Part shown: positions 45,400 through 57,196 of the stretch, piece by piece
Position numbering within the stretch: the first letter of the stretch is position 1
Layout: each line of letters opens with the position of its first letter
NCBI GenBank assembly: GCA_033065855.1
Contig: JAVXUO010002011.1
Coordinates: forward strand, 1 to 64,000
From: Escallonia rubra
Taxonomy: Eukaryota > Streptophyta > Magnoliopsida > Escalloniales > Escalloniaceae
Direction of reading: 5' to 3'
DNA length: 64,000 nt
Program-made: the position numbers and the translations under genes
Notes under the pieces: model-generated
Told to the model about the DNA's origin: nothing
Database searches by the model: none
The model's input: only the letters and a program-made list of their open reading frames with translations

Positions 45400-48300
45400 C
45401 CGTCTTATGCTTTGACTGCCAAGGATGCCACAACTTCTAACTACACGGTGGCAGGTACAATTCAGATCGGTTCTTATTCGACCCTGAATCCACGCATTCG
45501 TTTATAACCTCTCCTCTTGCGTGTAAGTTGGGTTTCGACCCACAACCTTTAGAATTTGATTTGATGATTGATACCCCGGTGGGGAAATGTATCTTAGTAA
45601 CTACAGTGTACAAGCCTTGTTTGGTACATATTGAGGGTAGAGTGTTACATGCTGACCTTATAGCTATGGATATTCGGGATTTTGACATCATTCTCTGTAT
45701 GGACTGGTTGTCTTCCTATCATGCCTCATTGGATTGTTATGACAAAGAAGTACATTTCTGGATTCCCGGTCAATCTAAGTTCAAGTTTAAGGGTTCAACT
45801 TCCATTACTTCATCTTGCCTTATATCTACCTGCGGGCTAGACGTTTGCTTCGAAAGGGGTGTCAAGGATATTTAGCTCACATTGTGGATACTTGTATAGC
45901 TCTTCAGAACTTATCTGATATTCCTGTTGTTAGCGAATTTTCGGACGTGTTTCCAGAAGAACTCCCTGGTCTTCCTCCAGATCGTGAAATGGATTTTGTT
46001 ATAGATCTTATAGATTCCCTAGCGTATGGCCCCGGCCGAGCTCAAAGAACTTAAAGTGCAACTCCAAGAATTACTTGAGAAAATGCTTCATTCGCCCAAG
46101 CATCTCTCCTTGGGGCGCTCCCGTTTTATTTGTAAAGAAGGACGGAACGATGAGATTGTGCATTGACTATAGGGAGTTGAACTGTATCACAGTTCGTAAT
46201 AAGTACCCTTTGCCACGGATTGACGATTTGTTGACCAACTTCAGGGATCTGAATACTTCTCCCAAATTTATTTGAGATCAGCTTACCACCAATTTAAGAT
46301 CAGCAGGGAAGATATATCCAAGACTGCTTTTCGCACGAGGTACGGACACTATGAGTTTGTAATAATGCCGTATGGGTTGACTAATGCACCTGCAGCGTTT
46401 ATGGATTTAATGAATCGGGTATTCAAGCTATACTTGGACCAATTCGTTATAGTCTTCATTGATGACATTCTGATTTACTCTAAAAGCAAGGAGGAACATG
46501 AAGAACAGTTACATATGGTACTACAGATTTTAAGGGAAGAAAATCTTTATGCCAAGTTTGATAAATGTGAATTTTGGCTTGAGAAAGTTGTGTTTTTAGG
46601 GCATGTGGTATCTAAAGATGGGATCTCGGTGGATCCATCTAAGGTAGAGGCAGTGTGGAATTGGGAGAAACCAAGAACAGTCAGAGAAGTTCATAGTTTC
46701 ATTGGGTTGGCTGGCTATTATCGCAGGTTTATATAGGGGTTTTCAAAACTCGCTATCCCATTAACTCGGTTGACCCGGAAAAAGGTTAGGTTCGAGTGGT
46801 CTGAGGAATGTGATCGCAGTTTTCTGGAGTTAAAGAAAAGATTGGTTTCAGCTCCGATTCTTTCCCTGCCTTCAGGGACTGGAGGATTTATGTTATATAG
46901 TGATGCTTCACGGAAGGGTTTGGGATGTGTATTAATGCATCATAGGTAAGTTATTGCTTATGGCTCGCGGTAACTCAAAACGTATGAAGTGAACTACCCA
47001 ACACATGACTTGGAGTTGGTTGTTGTGGTCATTGCTTTGAAAATTTGGAGGCACTATCTCAATGGTGAAACGTGTGAGATATACACAGATCACATGAGTC
47101 TTAATTTTTTATTCACGCAGAAGGAATTGAATATGTGGCAATGTCGATGGTTGGAATTGCTTAAGAACTATGACTGCAAGATTTTATATCATCCAGGGAA
47201 ACCAATGTGGTCGTTGATGCTCCCAGTCGAAAGAACACGGGTACGTGTGCAGCTCTTTTGACTTCACGTAAGGAAATTCTTGCGGATCTTGAAAGTTTGA
47301 GTGTGGATGTTATGGTTTCCAGAACGGGAAACTATTTTGGTAATTTAATGGCGTGACCTACCTTGATCGAAAGAATTAAGCAAGCTCATATTGTGGATTC
47401 AAAATTAGTTAAGATCAAAGAACAAGTTGGAGAGGGTCAACAGCCAGAGTTCAAAATTGATGCCGAGGGGGCATTACGTTTTGGAAACAGATTGTGTGTT
47501 CTTTCTGATGTAGGGTTAAAGGTGGAAATATTTCAAGACGCGCATATTTCTGGCTTCACAGTTCATCCGGGTAGTATTAGGATGTATCGGGATTTACGGG
47601 ACGTGTTTTGGTGGAACAATATGAAAAAGGAGATAGCGGATTTTGTCACTCGATGTCTTATTTGTCAGCAATTTAAAGCAAAACATAAACGACATGTTGG
47701 ACCTTTGCAACCTCTTACCATCCCACAGTGGAAGTGGGAACGTATTACTATGGTCTTTGTGTCTGGTTTGCCTAGGACAAGGCAAGGTCATTATTCGGTT
47801 TGGATAATAATTGATCGTTTAACTAAGTCGGTGCATTTTATCCCGATCAAAGTTACCTATAGCTTGGAGAGGTTGGCCAAACTTTATATTCAGGAGATTG
47901 TTCGACTCGATGGTGTGCCCGTTTCAATCATTTCGGATAGAGATACACGTTTTGCATCGAAGCTTTGGCGTGGTTTGCAAACCGCCTTGGGTACTCAACT
48001 TGACCTTAGTACGGCTTATCATCCACAAAGTGATGGACAGTCAGAGAGAACGATTCAGATTTTAGAAGACATACTTAGGGCTTGCTCGTGAAACTTCAAA
48101 AATAGTTCGGGTGATCAATTGCCGCTTGTCGAGTTTGCATACAACAATAGCTTTCAAGCTAGATTGGTATGGCCCCGTTTGAAGCCTTGTTTGGTCGAAG
48201 ATGTAGAAAACCAATTTGTTGGTTTGAGGTTGGAGAGGAGAAACTTTTGGGTGGCTTGGGGCCCGAGATAGTACAAGCTACATCGGAGAAAATTCATTTA

Positions 48301-48801
48301 ATTAAGAATAATTTGCTAGTTGCTCAAAGCCGTCAAAAGAGTTATGTTGATAATAGAAGACGTGAGTTAGAGTTTGAAGTAGGAGATCATGTATTTCTCA
48401 AAGTGTCACCTTGGAAGGGACTAACGCGTTTTGGAAAGAAGGGCAAGCTTAGCCCTAGATTCATTGGACCATTCGAAATTTTGAGGAAGGTTGGACCAGT
48501 CGCTTACCAAGTTGCCTTACCTCCCAGTGTGTCGCAAATACATGATGTGTTTCATGTATCACCATTAAGGAAATACGTGCCAGATCCTTCACATGTCATT
48601 CACTTCGAACTTGTGGAGATTCGGGAGGACCTGTCATACGAAAAACGCCCAGTGGAAATTTTGGACCGCAAGGATCAGATTTTGCACACAAAAGCTATTA
48701 AGTTGGTTAAGGTGCTTTGGCGTAACCATTCAATGGAAGAAGCCACATGGGAACTCAATGAAGCTGTGCTCGAAAAGCACCCTCAGCTTTTTGACATTTA
48801 A
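45400..48801 (+). pseudogene. pol: Tekay-like pol pseudogene, copy 1 (PR-RT-RH-INT-chromodomain)
   Basis: Domains in order: aspartic protease (45475-45800, active-site region reads DPES where DSG/DTG is usual), reverse transcriptase (46075-46740; FIDDILIYS intact, but Tyr TAT at 46269-46271 replaces the Asp of the IDLRSGYHQ motif), RNase H (46780-47260), integrase (47363-48130: H-x7-HPG and CLIC zinc site, catalytic region with [24 protein letters not shown]), GPF module and chromodomain (48169-48801). Lesions include stops or frameshifts near 45875, 46270, 46735, 46950, 46972, 48089 and 48160. Non-functional, but the fullest pol in the window. Confidence 0.92.
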
Positions 48802-48848
48802 GGTACGTTTTTAATTCCGCGGAAGGAATGCTTCTAGGGGGGGGAGAG

Positions 48849-49060
48849 TGTAATACCCAAAAAAATTTCTTTTCTTACGCTAATTTTTTTCCCCTTAAAA
48901 ATAAATAATTTTGTGTTCTTTTCGTAATATTCAGTAAAGTGCGGAAAACATTTCTTTGGGATTCGGTCGAATGAATAGTTTTCGGTTGAATGAATAGTTT
49001 TCGGTTGAAGTTTTTGTTGAATGAATAGTTTTCGGTTGATGCTTTGGTTTGAATGAATAG
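48849..49060 (+). repeat. Middle LTR of the Tekay-like element, first part
   Basis: Follows the PPT CTAGGGGGGGGAGAG (about 48834-48848) and starts TGTAATACCC. Interrupted at 49061 by a solo LTR; the preceding AATAG (49056-49060) is the TSD. Confidence 0.88.
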
Positions 49061-49874
49061 TGATGCCAAGGAATGTGGGTTCGTACTTACGTGGAGGTGC
49101 CACAAAGGCTACAGTCCGAGTCAGCTTTCAAGTATGCAAAGGGAGAGACAGTGAGGGCAGAGTAAGGGCAGAGAGTAAGGCTTCCTAGATAGGCCGTGAG
49201 GAGTGGCAGTGCTGCGAAAGCAAGGCTGAGACGAACAGGGCCGGCAGTCGACAATCCAAGTCAGGGTTCGAGTCGTAGTCCAATGTTACGGTCCAAAGTT
49301 ATGTCCAATTTGTCTTTCTCTCACTAGAATCCAAGAGCTCCCAAATTCTAGAGTGAGAAAGTGATTTTGTGAGAATGAAGAAGAAGTCCTTTTTTTGAGT
49401 TGTAAAGTTCACTATTTATAGGAAACAGTGTGCTTATGTCATAAATTGCCACATGTCATCCCCTGGGAGTGACACGTCACCAGGGGGTCCCAAAATACCG
49501 GTTCTTCGTTGGACTGCCGGTTCCCAAATTCGCGTTGCCTGCCTCGCACAGCGTCGCTCTACCTGTCTGAGAAGACTGACCACACCATGACAGCATGATC
49601 AGAGTAAGCCCGTTGCCCCAGCCACCGATCCAAGCCCTTACTGAATCCCACGAGGTGCGTCAAGAGACGCGCGGAGAACCTGACAGCGATGAGGGTTACC
49701 CCTGTAGCCAACTTCCAGGCGGACTAGGCACGATGCCCTCTGAGGACCTGCTCCCGTCCCGAAGTGACCCATGGATCATTGTCCTGGTGGTGTCGATGAT
49801 CGACAGTAACATGAGTGGACATAGTCACAGCTCAGTGCTTAGAGTCCGCTGCGAGGGGTCCTCGTGCCGGAGCC

Positions 49875-50320
49875 CCCCGTGATTGAGACGACGATGGCCA
49901 TAAGGTTATGAGCCCATCCCGGTACGAGGGCCGAAGCCTCCCTGGTGATTGAGACGGCGATGGCCATAAGGTTATGAGCCCATCCCGGTACGAGGGCCGA
50001 AGCCCCCCTGTGATTGAGACGGCGATGGCTATAAGGTTGTGAGCCCATCCCGGTACGACGGCCGAAGCCCCCCCTGGTGATTGAGACGGCGATGGCTATA
50101 AGGTTGTGAGCCCATCCTGGTACGAGGGCCGAAGCCCCTCTGGTGATTGAGACGGCGATGGCTATAAGGTTGTGAGCTCATCCCGGTACGAGGGGTGAAA
50201 CCCTCCTGTGATTGAGACGGTGATGGCTATAAGGTTGTGAGCCCATCCCGGTACGAGGGCCGAAGCCCCCCTGTGATTGAGACGACGATGGCTATAAGGT
50301 TGTGAGCCCATCCCGGAAAC
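49875..50320 (-). repeat. ~62-bp tandem array, about 7 units, in the solo LTR
   Basis: Unit with TGATTGAGACGGCGATGGC, TATAAGGTTGTGAGCCCATC and CCGGTACGAGGGCCGAAGCC. Absent from the TR-GAG LTRs. Confidence 0.88.
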
Positions 50321-50329
50321 ATGTAATAT

Positions 50330-50890
50330 GATTGTGGCGCATGGGCGCGGTGCCTACAGCACGAGACAATACCTGGTGTCGGGGCACATGTTATGAAAGT
50401 GGCGCATGGGCGCGGCGACGAACGTCGCAGAGACAATACCTGGTGCCATGGGCACATATCATGGAAGTGGCGCACGAGCGCGGCGACGAGCGTCGCGAAG
50501 ACAACACTTGGTGCTGGAGCACGTGTTATGAAAGTGGTGCGACGACGAACGTTGCGAAGTAATACTTGGTGCCGGGGTACGTATCATGGAAATGGCGCAC
50601 AAGAGCGGCGATGAACTTTGCGGAGCAATATTTGGTGCCGGGGCACGTATCATGAGAATGGCGCAAGGGCGCAGCGACGAACGTCGCGGAGCAATATTTG
50701 GTGCCAGGCCACGTATCATGAGAATGGCGCGAGGGCGCGGCGACGAACGTCGTGGAGCAATATTTGGTGACGGGGCACGTATCATGAGAATGGCTCAAGG
50801 GCGCGGTGACGAACGTCGCGGAGCAATATTTGGTGCCGTGGCACGTATCATGAGAATGGCGCACGGGCGCGGCGACGAACGTCACGGAGA
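50330..50890 (-). repeat. 66-67-bp tandem array, about 8-9 units, in the solo LTR
   Basis: Unit with GGGCGCGGCGACGAACGTCG and GGAGCAATATTTGGTGCCGG, the reverse complement of the 67-bp unit of the TR-GAG LTRs, amplified here. The long minus-strand frame through 50526-51800 is created by this array and the next one. Confidence 0.88.
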
Positions 50891-51099
50891 CGGCGCATGA
50901 GCGCGCGTCGGGTGTTCTGAAGACGGGACGTGAGTTGAGTGTGCCTATGATAACAAAATAATGAATGCAACATGTAGTAATGACAAAGTTGGGAGTGATG
51001 GTATGCGGTCGTCGGCGACCGGTCATTTGGCGGTAGCGCGTGACTTTGGGCGACGGGCATCGCAGGAGCGGTGTGCGGTCACGGGCGACGTACGTCACG

Positions 51100-51535
51100 A
51101 GGTTGATGCACGACGGACGTCTTGAGGTTGATGTACAAATGTCTGTAAGGTGACGCACGACGGACGTCGCGAGGTTGATGTACGAACGTCCGTAAGGTGA
51201 TGCCTGACGGACGTCACGAGGTTGATGCACGACGGACGTCGCGAGGTTGATGCACGACGGACGTCTCGAGGTTGATGTACGAACGTCCATAAGGTGATGC
51301 ACGACGGACGTCGCGAGGTTGATGTACGAACGTCCGTAAGGTGATGCACGACGGACGTCGCGAGGTTGATGTACGAACGTCCGTAAGGTGATGCACGACG
51401 GACGTCGCGAGGTTGATGTACAAACGTCCGTAAGGTGATGCACGACAGACGTCGCGAGGTTGATGTACGAACGTCCGTAAGGTGATGCACGACGGACGTC
51501 ACGAGGTTGATGTACGAACGTCCGTAAACATCGCG
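51100..51535 (-). repeat. 47-bp tandem array, about 9 units, in the solo LTR
   Basis: Unit with GATGCACGACGGACGTCGCG and AGGTTGATGTACGAACGTCC. Contains repeated GACGTC palindromes. Not found in the TR-GAG LTRs. Confidence 0.88.
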
Positions 51536-52660
51536 GAGGTGCAAAGACTCGAGAAAACAAGTGCGCGCAGGAGGGGAGGCCGTAGGCCAAACATTGGGGG
51601 GGAGGCCGAGGCCGACCCCTTGGGGAGGCCGAGGCCGACCCTAGGGGGTGGCCAAGGCAAAAGGCCAACTCCCATGAAGGGAGGCCAAGGCCACTCCCCC
51701 TTTGATGAACTTCGGTCGTGCCGACGGTAGGTGTTTCGATGAGCAATGGAAAATATGAAAGTTGCGTTACGAGGAGCGTGTTGACGTGAATCGTACCCAT
51801 GTGACGAATAAGGTGCCAAGGTTACGTACAAAGCATACAAAGTGAAAAAAGTGTGAAAGGGGGTATGTGGGAAAGGGGTGAACCACCGGGGGAAAATGGC
51901 CAAGGCCAACCCCTCCTGGAGGGCGAGGCCGACCCCACTAGGCATGGGTAAGGACGAGGCCGACCCCCTAGGCATGGGAAGGCCGAGGCCGACCCCCTGG
52001 GGTTGGCCAAGGCCAAATGGCCAACTTCCATTTTCGGAGCCCAAGGCCACTTCTCATTTTGCCAACTTCGGGTGCGCCGTCGGTAGGTGTTTTGATGAGG
52101 AAAGACGAATCCGGAAGTTGCGTTACGACGAGCGTGCTACCAAGAATCGTACCCACATGATGAGCAAGGTGCCAAAGTCACGTCCGAAACGTACGAAGCG
52201 AAAAAAGTGTGAAAAGGACTTTGCACAAAAAGTGAAGAACCGGGGGGGGAAGGCCATGGCCAAACCCCCATGGGAGGCCGAGGCCGACCCCATGGCCTTG
52301 GGGGAAGCCGAGGCTGACCCCGTGGTCTTGGGGGAGGCCGAGGCCGACCCCATGTGGTTGGCCAAGGCCTTTGGCCCATGACCCCGTTTCTCCGGTTGGA
52401 TCGTCGGTCGACATTTTTGGTGAAAATATGTTTGGGTGGTCTCGGCGCGACGATCGCACTAGCGTGAGTGACGTCAACATGAAATAAATCGTGCCTAAGT
52501 CGCGCACAAGGCGCGCGGAGCAAAAAACGCACGTGACTTGAGCTTGTGCGCGCTGACCGATTCGATGCGTTGGAAAAATGCACGTTGTATCTGTCGACGT
52601 GTTTGCGTGAAGCGGGACCGCTAGTGGGCCCTTGGGTACGACCAGAATAGGTTGGGAACA

Positions 52661-54009
52661 AATAGTTTTCGGTTGAATGGATAGTTTTCGGTTGAAGTTT
52701 CGGTTGAATGAATAGTTTTCGGTTGAAGTTTTCAGTCGAATGGAAGGGTTTTCGGTCTAATGAAACCGCTTTGCTTCAAAAGAAAATTATGTTGATCTGA
52801 GGAAGAATGGGCACTAAAGTTTTCAGTCGAATGAATAGTTTTCGGTCGAATTGAAAATCAAGATTTTGGGAAAGGCATTTTCGCGACTGAAGTTTTGAGT
52901 CGAATGAAACATCTTTTGCTTCGAATGAATAGTGTAATTTTTGCTTTCTTATAAATAGCCTCTTTATTTTCTTTCCAGCGCTATTATTCTCTGTTTCATT
53001 TCCTTTTCGGTAGAGAGAGAAAGATAGAGATTAGAAGGCTTGGGAAGCTCCTTTGGTATTAAGGTGGTGCCTTGAGGTTTTTCTTGTCCAAAAGCTTGAT
53101 TGAGGTAAGGGATTTTATCGCTTTTTACTGTGGGAAGTTACTTTCAAAATTCAAAAGCTTATGCTTTGTCCAATTCTGTTCATCTTTACCAGTTCACTTT
53201 GGTTTGTTTAACATCTGTTTTCGTTTAAAACATTGTGTACCCTCCTCTATTTGTGCCTTAATGAGCACACCTTTGCATTTGTACATTTGTGGCCTTCAAT
53301 TTAAGATTGACATTGACTATGTGGAACAACTCTCAGATTGAAAGGGTCATTTGCACACATGTTTGATATGTTAGCGAGCAATAGACTTCTAGCATGCTAC
53401 CGGTATCATGCGTTTGATGTTTGTATGTTTGGTTCGACATTTGGGTCTTATGACCAAAATAGTCTTCGTATGTTGTAGCATGCCCGACATATATTAGCCA
53501 TGTGTTATGGGATTACATGCTTAACTCTACTGCTTTCATATTTTATAATAAGATATGGGTTGCTCTTTTCTATTTAATATCACCATTTGTCTCTGTTTAT
53601 TTTGCTTGATAACTTATCATTTCGCTACCTTACTGGGATATTCGAGCTCACCCCTTTTCTTTTCTACCTTGCCTTTGCCACAGGTGAAGGAAGTGACAAT
53701 GAATAATATGGCAACGATGGAGTTTTGAGATTTTTCTCAGTATCGTAAACTTTGTAGTTGTAACTTGAATCTCACCTGGATATCGGTTTTTGGATTGTAA
53801 CGTATTGGAATATTTTGTTAGCCACTGCTTATAGACAGTCGTTTTGTAAGGGAATATTTTCGGATTGAATTGTGATAGACTTTTGTTATGCAGAGATGCT
53901 TTATGGTAGAAGTTTTAGTTGCTCTGTTTTATACCGTTACTTTTAGAACTATAGCGGTAATTCTTGTAGTTTGATGGTGGTCTAGGCCTCCCGTTTTGGG
54001 GGCGTGACA
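52661..54009 (+). repeat. Middle LTR of the Tekay-like element, second part
   Basis: Resumes with the duplicated AATAG and the GAATGAATAGTTTTCGG repeats. TATAAATAG is at 52950-52958; the conserved CTACCTTACTGGG block is near 53625; it ends GCGTGACA at 54009. The G run of the 5' LTR is only GGGGGCG here. Confidence 0.88.
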
Positions 54010-54013
54010 GGGT

Positions 54014-54025
54014 TGGTATCAGAGC
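54014..54025 (+). promoter_or_regulatory. Primer-binding site, tRNA-iMet type (copy 2)
   Basis: TGGTATCAGAGC, 4 nt after the middle LTR. It shows that this LTR is followed by a second internal region rather than by host DNA. Confidence 0.9.
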
Positions 54026-54152
54026 TTACGTTTGTGATTCTGTAGACTCGTGTGATCCTAAGTTTAAAACGTTGCGAGTTAGATGTGCGACTAGATTGGT
54101 CTCTTTGGTTTATTTTCATTTCACGTTTATCCTTTTTATGTTGTAGGCTGAA

Positions 54153-55299
54153 ATGGGTTTATTTGGTGTTAGGAGTATTATGCCTCCTAGACACTCTAAT
54201 CGTAATGCCAACGATCGTCACGATCCACTAACGAATGTTGGAGTTGCTGAGGCCATTGTACAGGGGTTTCAAATTTTGGCGAACCTAATTGCTGGAGGTA
54301 ACGGGATACCGCTACACCAAAATCAGGACAATGGGCAAAATGATAGTGTTAAAACTGGAGTTGTGAAGAAATTTAAGAACTTAGTACCCGCTTTAAGAGG
54401 AGAACCAGATCCGGAGAAGGCTGAAGCGTGGGAGAATCAAAATGAGAAGGTCTTCGACCTTTGGGACAGTGGCGATGAACAAAAGGTGGCATATGCAGTT
54501 TTCATGCTAGAGGATGAAGCTGACCATTGGTGGAAGATGGTCAAGCGAACGCAGAGAATCAGCGCTAATCATCCAATGACTTGGGAACGGTTTAAAGGTA
54601 TTTTCTTAGAGAAATACCATCGTCAAAATATAAGAGATCAGAAGGAAGAAGAATTCTTGAAGCTAGTACAGAATGATATGACAGTAGCACAATACGAGGC
54701 GAAGTTCACCTCATTGTCAAGGCATGCCCTGCATCTGGTTGACACCGAGAATCGTAAAGCAAGAAGATTTGAGAAGGGATTGAAGTGTGGCATCAAGAAC
54801 AAGCTATTGGCTCTGAAGCTTCCGACTTATGCCAAGGTGGTTGAACGGGCCAAAATTCTAGAGACGAACTACGGGGAGTTTCTAAAAGAGTAGGAGGAAC
54901 AAAGGCACAAAAAAAGGCCGTGCAGAAGCTTCGGATAAGAACAAGAGTGGTGGTCAGAACAAAAGGAAAGAAACTTTACAAGAAGGCATGCAATTGATTC
55001 GAAGGGTTACGAAGGTTTGCGATATCTGCGGCAGGAATCATGGGGATAAGCCCTGCCATAGTTTAACAAACTCTTGCTTCAACTGTGGAAAGGTGGGACA
55101 TAATGCTATGGAGTGCCCGTATCTGAAGAAAGAGAAACCGGGGGAGAAAACTTGCAACGCTCAGGCTGAGGGTGGAGCCAAGCCGTCCACGGAGTATCAG
55201 AGGCTGAAGGTACAAGGACGTGCTTATGCTTTGACTGCCAAGGATGCCACAACTTCTAACGACGTGGTGGCAGGTATAATTCAGATCAGTTCATATTAA
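54153..55299 (+). pseudogene. gag: Tekay-like gag, copy 2, frameshifted
   Basis: 246 codons from ATG at 54153 (MGLFGVRSIMPPRHSNRN) cover the whole Gag capsid domain without a stop (KVFDLWDSGDEQKVAY, DHWWKMVKRTQRISAN, WERFKGIFLEKY, NDMTVAQYEAKFTSLS). TAG at about 54891 and a frameshift follow. The nucleocapsid part is open at 54988-55299 with CDICGRNHGDKPC and the zinc knuckle CFNCGKVGHNAMEC. Better preserved than copy 1; the capsid half could still be made. Confidence 0.88.
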
Positions 55300-55304
55300 T
55301 TTCA

Positions 55305-57196
55305 TGCATTATTCGACCCTGGATCCACGCATTCATTTATAACCTCTTCTCTTGCGTGTAAGTTGGGTTTCGACCCACGACCTTTACAATTTAATTTGAT
55401 GATTGATACCCCGTTGGGGAAATCTATCTTAGTATCTATAGTGTACAAGCCTTGTTTGGTCCACATTGAGGGTAGAGTGTTACCTACTGACCTTATAGCT
55501 ATATGGATATTCGGGATTTTGACGTCAATCTCGGTATGGACTGGTTGTCTTCCTATCATGCCTCGTTGGATTGCTATGCCAAAGAAGACATTTTTGGATT
55601 CCCGATCAATCTAAGTTCAAGTTTAAGGGTTCTACTTCCATTACTTCATCTTGCCTTATATCTGCCTTGCGGGCTAGACATTTGCTTCGGAAGGGGTGTC
55701 AAGGATATTTAGCTCACATATTGGATACTCATATAGTTGTTCAGAACTTATCTGATATTCATGTCGTTAGCGAATTTTCGAACGTGTTTCCGGAAGAACT
55801 CCCTAGTCTTCCTCCAGATCGTGAAATTTAGTTTGTTATGGATCTTATACTAGGAGCTTCTCCAATTTCTAAGATTCCCTAGCGTATAGCCCCGACCGAG
55901 CTCAAAGAACTTAAAGTGCAACTCCAAGAATGACTTGAGAAAAGCTTCATTCGCCCAAGCATCTCTCCTTGGGGTGCTCCCGTTTTATTTGTAAAGAAGA
56001 AGGACGGAACGATGAGATTGTGCATTGACTATAGGGAGTGGAACCATATCACAGTTCGTAATAAGTACCATTTGCCATGGATTGACGATTTGTTTGACCA
56101 ACTTCAGGGAATTGAATACTTCTCCCAAATTTATTTTAGATCAGCTTACCACCAATTGAAGATCAGCATGGAAGATATATCCAAGACTGCTTTCCGCACG
56201 AGGCACGGACACTATGAGTTTGTAGTAATGTCGTTTAGGTTGACTAATGCACCTGCAGCATTTATGGATTTAATGAATCGGGTATTCAAGCGATACTTGG
56301 ACCAATTCGTCATAGTCTTTATTGATGACATTCTGATTTACTCTAAAAGCAAGGAGGAACATGAAGAACATTTACATATCGTACTACAGATTTTAAGGGA
56401 AGAAAAGATGTATGCCAAGTTTGATAAATATGAGTTTTGGCTTGAGAAAGTTGTGTTTTTAGGGCATGTGGTATCTAAAGATGGAATCTCGGTGGAACAA
56501 TCAAAGGTAGAGGCAGTGTGGAATTGGGAGAAACCAAAAACAGTCGGAGAAGTTACTAGTTTCCTTAGGTTCGCTAGCTATTATCGCAGGTTTATAGAGG
56601 TGTTTTCAAAAGTCGCTATCCCATTAACTCGCTTGACCCGGAAAAAGGTTAGGTTCGAGTGGTCTGAGGAGTGTGATCGCAGTTTTTTGGAGTTAAAGAA
56701 AAGATTGGTTTCATCTCCGGTTCTTTCCCTGCCTTCAGGGACTGGAGGATTTGTGTTATATATCGATGCTTCACGGAAGGCTTTGGGATGTGTATTAATG
56801 CAGCATGGGCGAGTTATTGCTTATGGCTCGCTGCAACTCAAAACGTATGAAGTGAACTACCCAACACATGACTTAGAGTTGGCTGCAGTGGTTTTTGCTT
56901 TGAAAATTTGGAGGAACTATCTCTATGGTGAAACGTGTGAGATATACACGGATCACACGAGTCTTATGCTTTTATTCACACAGAAGGAATTGAATATGCG
57001 GCAACGTCGATGGTTGGAATTGCTTAAGGATTATGACTGCAAGATTTTATATCATTCAGGGAAGCCAATGTGGTCACTGATGCTCTCCGTCGAAAGAACA
57101 CAGGTACGTGTGTAGCTCTTTTGACTTCACGTAAGGAAATTATTGCTGATCTTGAAAGTTTGAGTGTGGATGTTTTGGTTTCCGGGACGGGAAACT
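55305..57196 (+). pseudogene. pol: Tekay-like pol, copy 2 (PR-RT-RH), truncated before integrase
   Basis: The protease region begins with DPGSTHSFIT (near 55310) and is frameshifted near 55500 and 55600. RT plus RNase H is one open frame of 367 codons (56012-57115): [16 protein letters not shown] (residues 103-111 of this frame), [38 protein letters not shown]. The first catalytic Asp is Tyr (TAT at 56132-56134, residue 41), the same change as copy 1, and the usual PFGLTNAP is SFRLTNAP. Stops occur before 56012 (near 55830, 55880 and 55935). The copy ends at about 57196, where it meets GT-rich LTR sequence. Confidence 0.9.

Larger units (their letters stand above)
49061..52660 (-). mobile_element. 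Solo LTR (3.6 kb) related to the TR-GAG element
   Basis: On the minus strand it runs from TGTTCCCAACCTATTCTGG at 52660 to CCTTGGCATCA at 49061, the same ends as the 2093-11950 LTRs, with TSD AATAG at 49056-49060 and 52661-52665. TATA box (minus) near 49409-49420. 3600 bp against 2.7-2.8 kb in the TR-GAG LTRs: it lacks the 169-bp array, has its own ~62-bp and 47-bp arrays, a longer 66-67-bp array, and a ~300-bp GGCCGAGGCCGACCCC block repeated about three times (51540-52400). Formed by recombination between the LTRs of a full element. Confidence 0.92.
42767..57196 (+). mobile_element. Tekay-like Ty3/gypsy chromovirus, tandem LTR-int-LTR-int, second copy truncated
   Basis: Order: LTR 42767-44204, PBS, gag-pol copy 1 (to 48801), PPT, LTR 48849-54009 (interrupted by a 3.6-kb solo LTR), PBS, gag-pol copy 2 (to about 57196, ending after RNase H), no third LTR. 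The integrase C-terminus ends in a chromodomain-like module (VKVLWRNHSMEEATWELNEA), typical of Tekay/Del chromoviruses. Both coding copies are broken. The left flank is TATAA (42762-42766); no matching TSD exists on the right because that end was lost by deletion. Confidence 0.88.

Noticed and set aside
51100-51535. CRISPR-like array
   Set aside because: The 47-bp units are directly abutting tandem repeats without unique spacers, in an LTR of a plant retrotransposon. The same applies to the 62-, 67- and 169-bp arrays.
50526-51800. A 424-codon minus-strand frame
   Set aside because: It runs through the 66-67-bp and 47-bp arrays of the solo LTR. Its repeated peptide follows the DNA repeats, with no recognisable domain.
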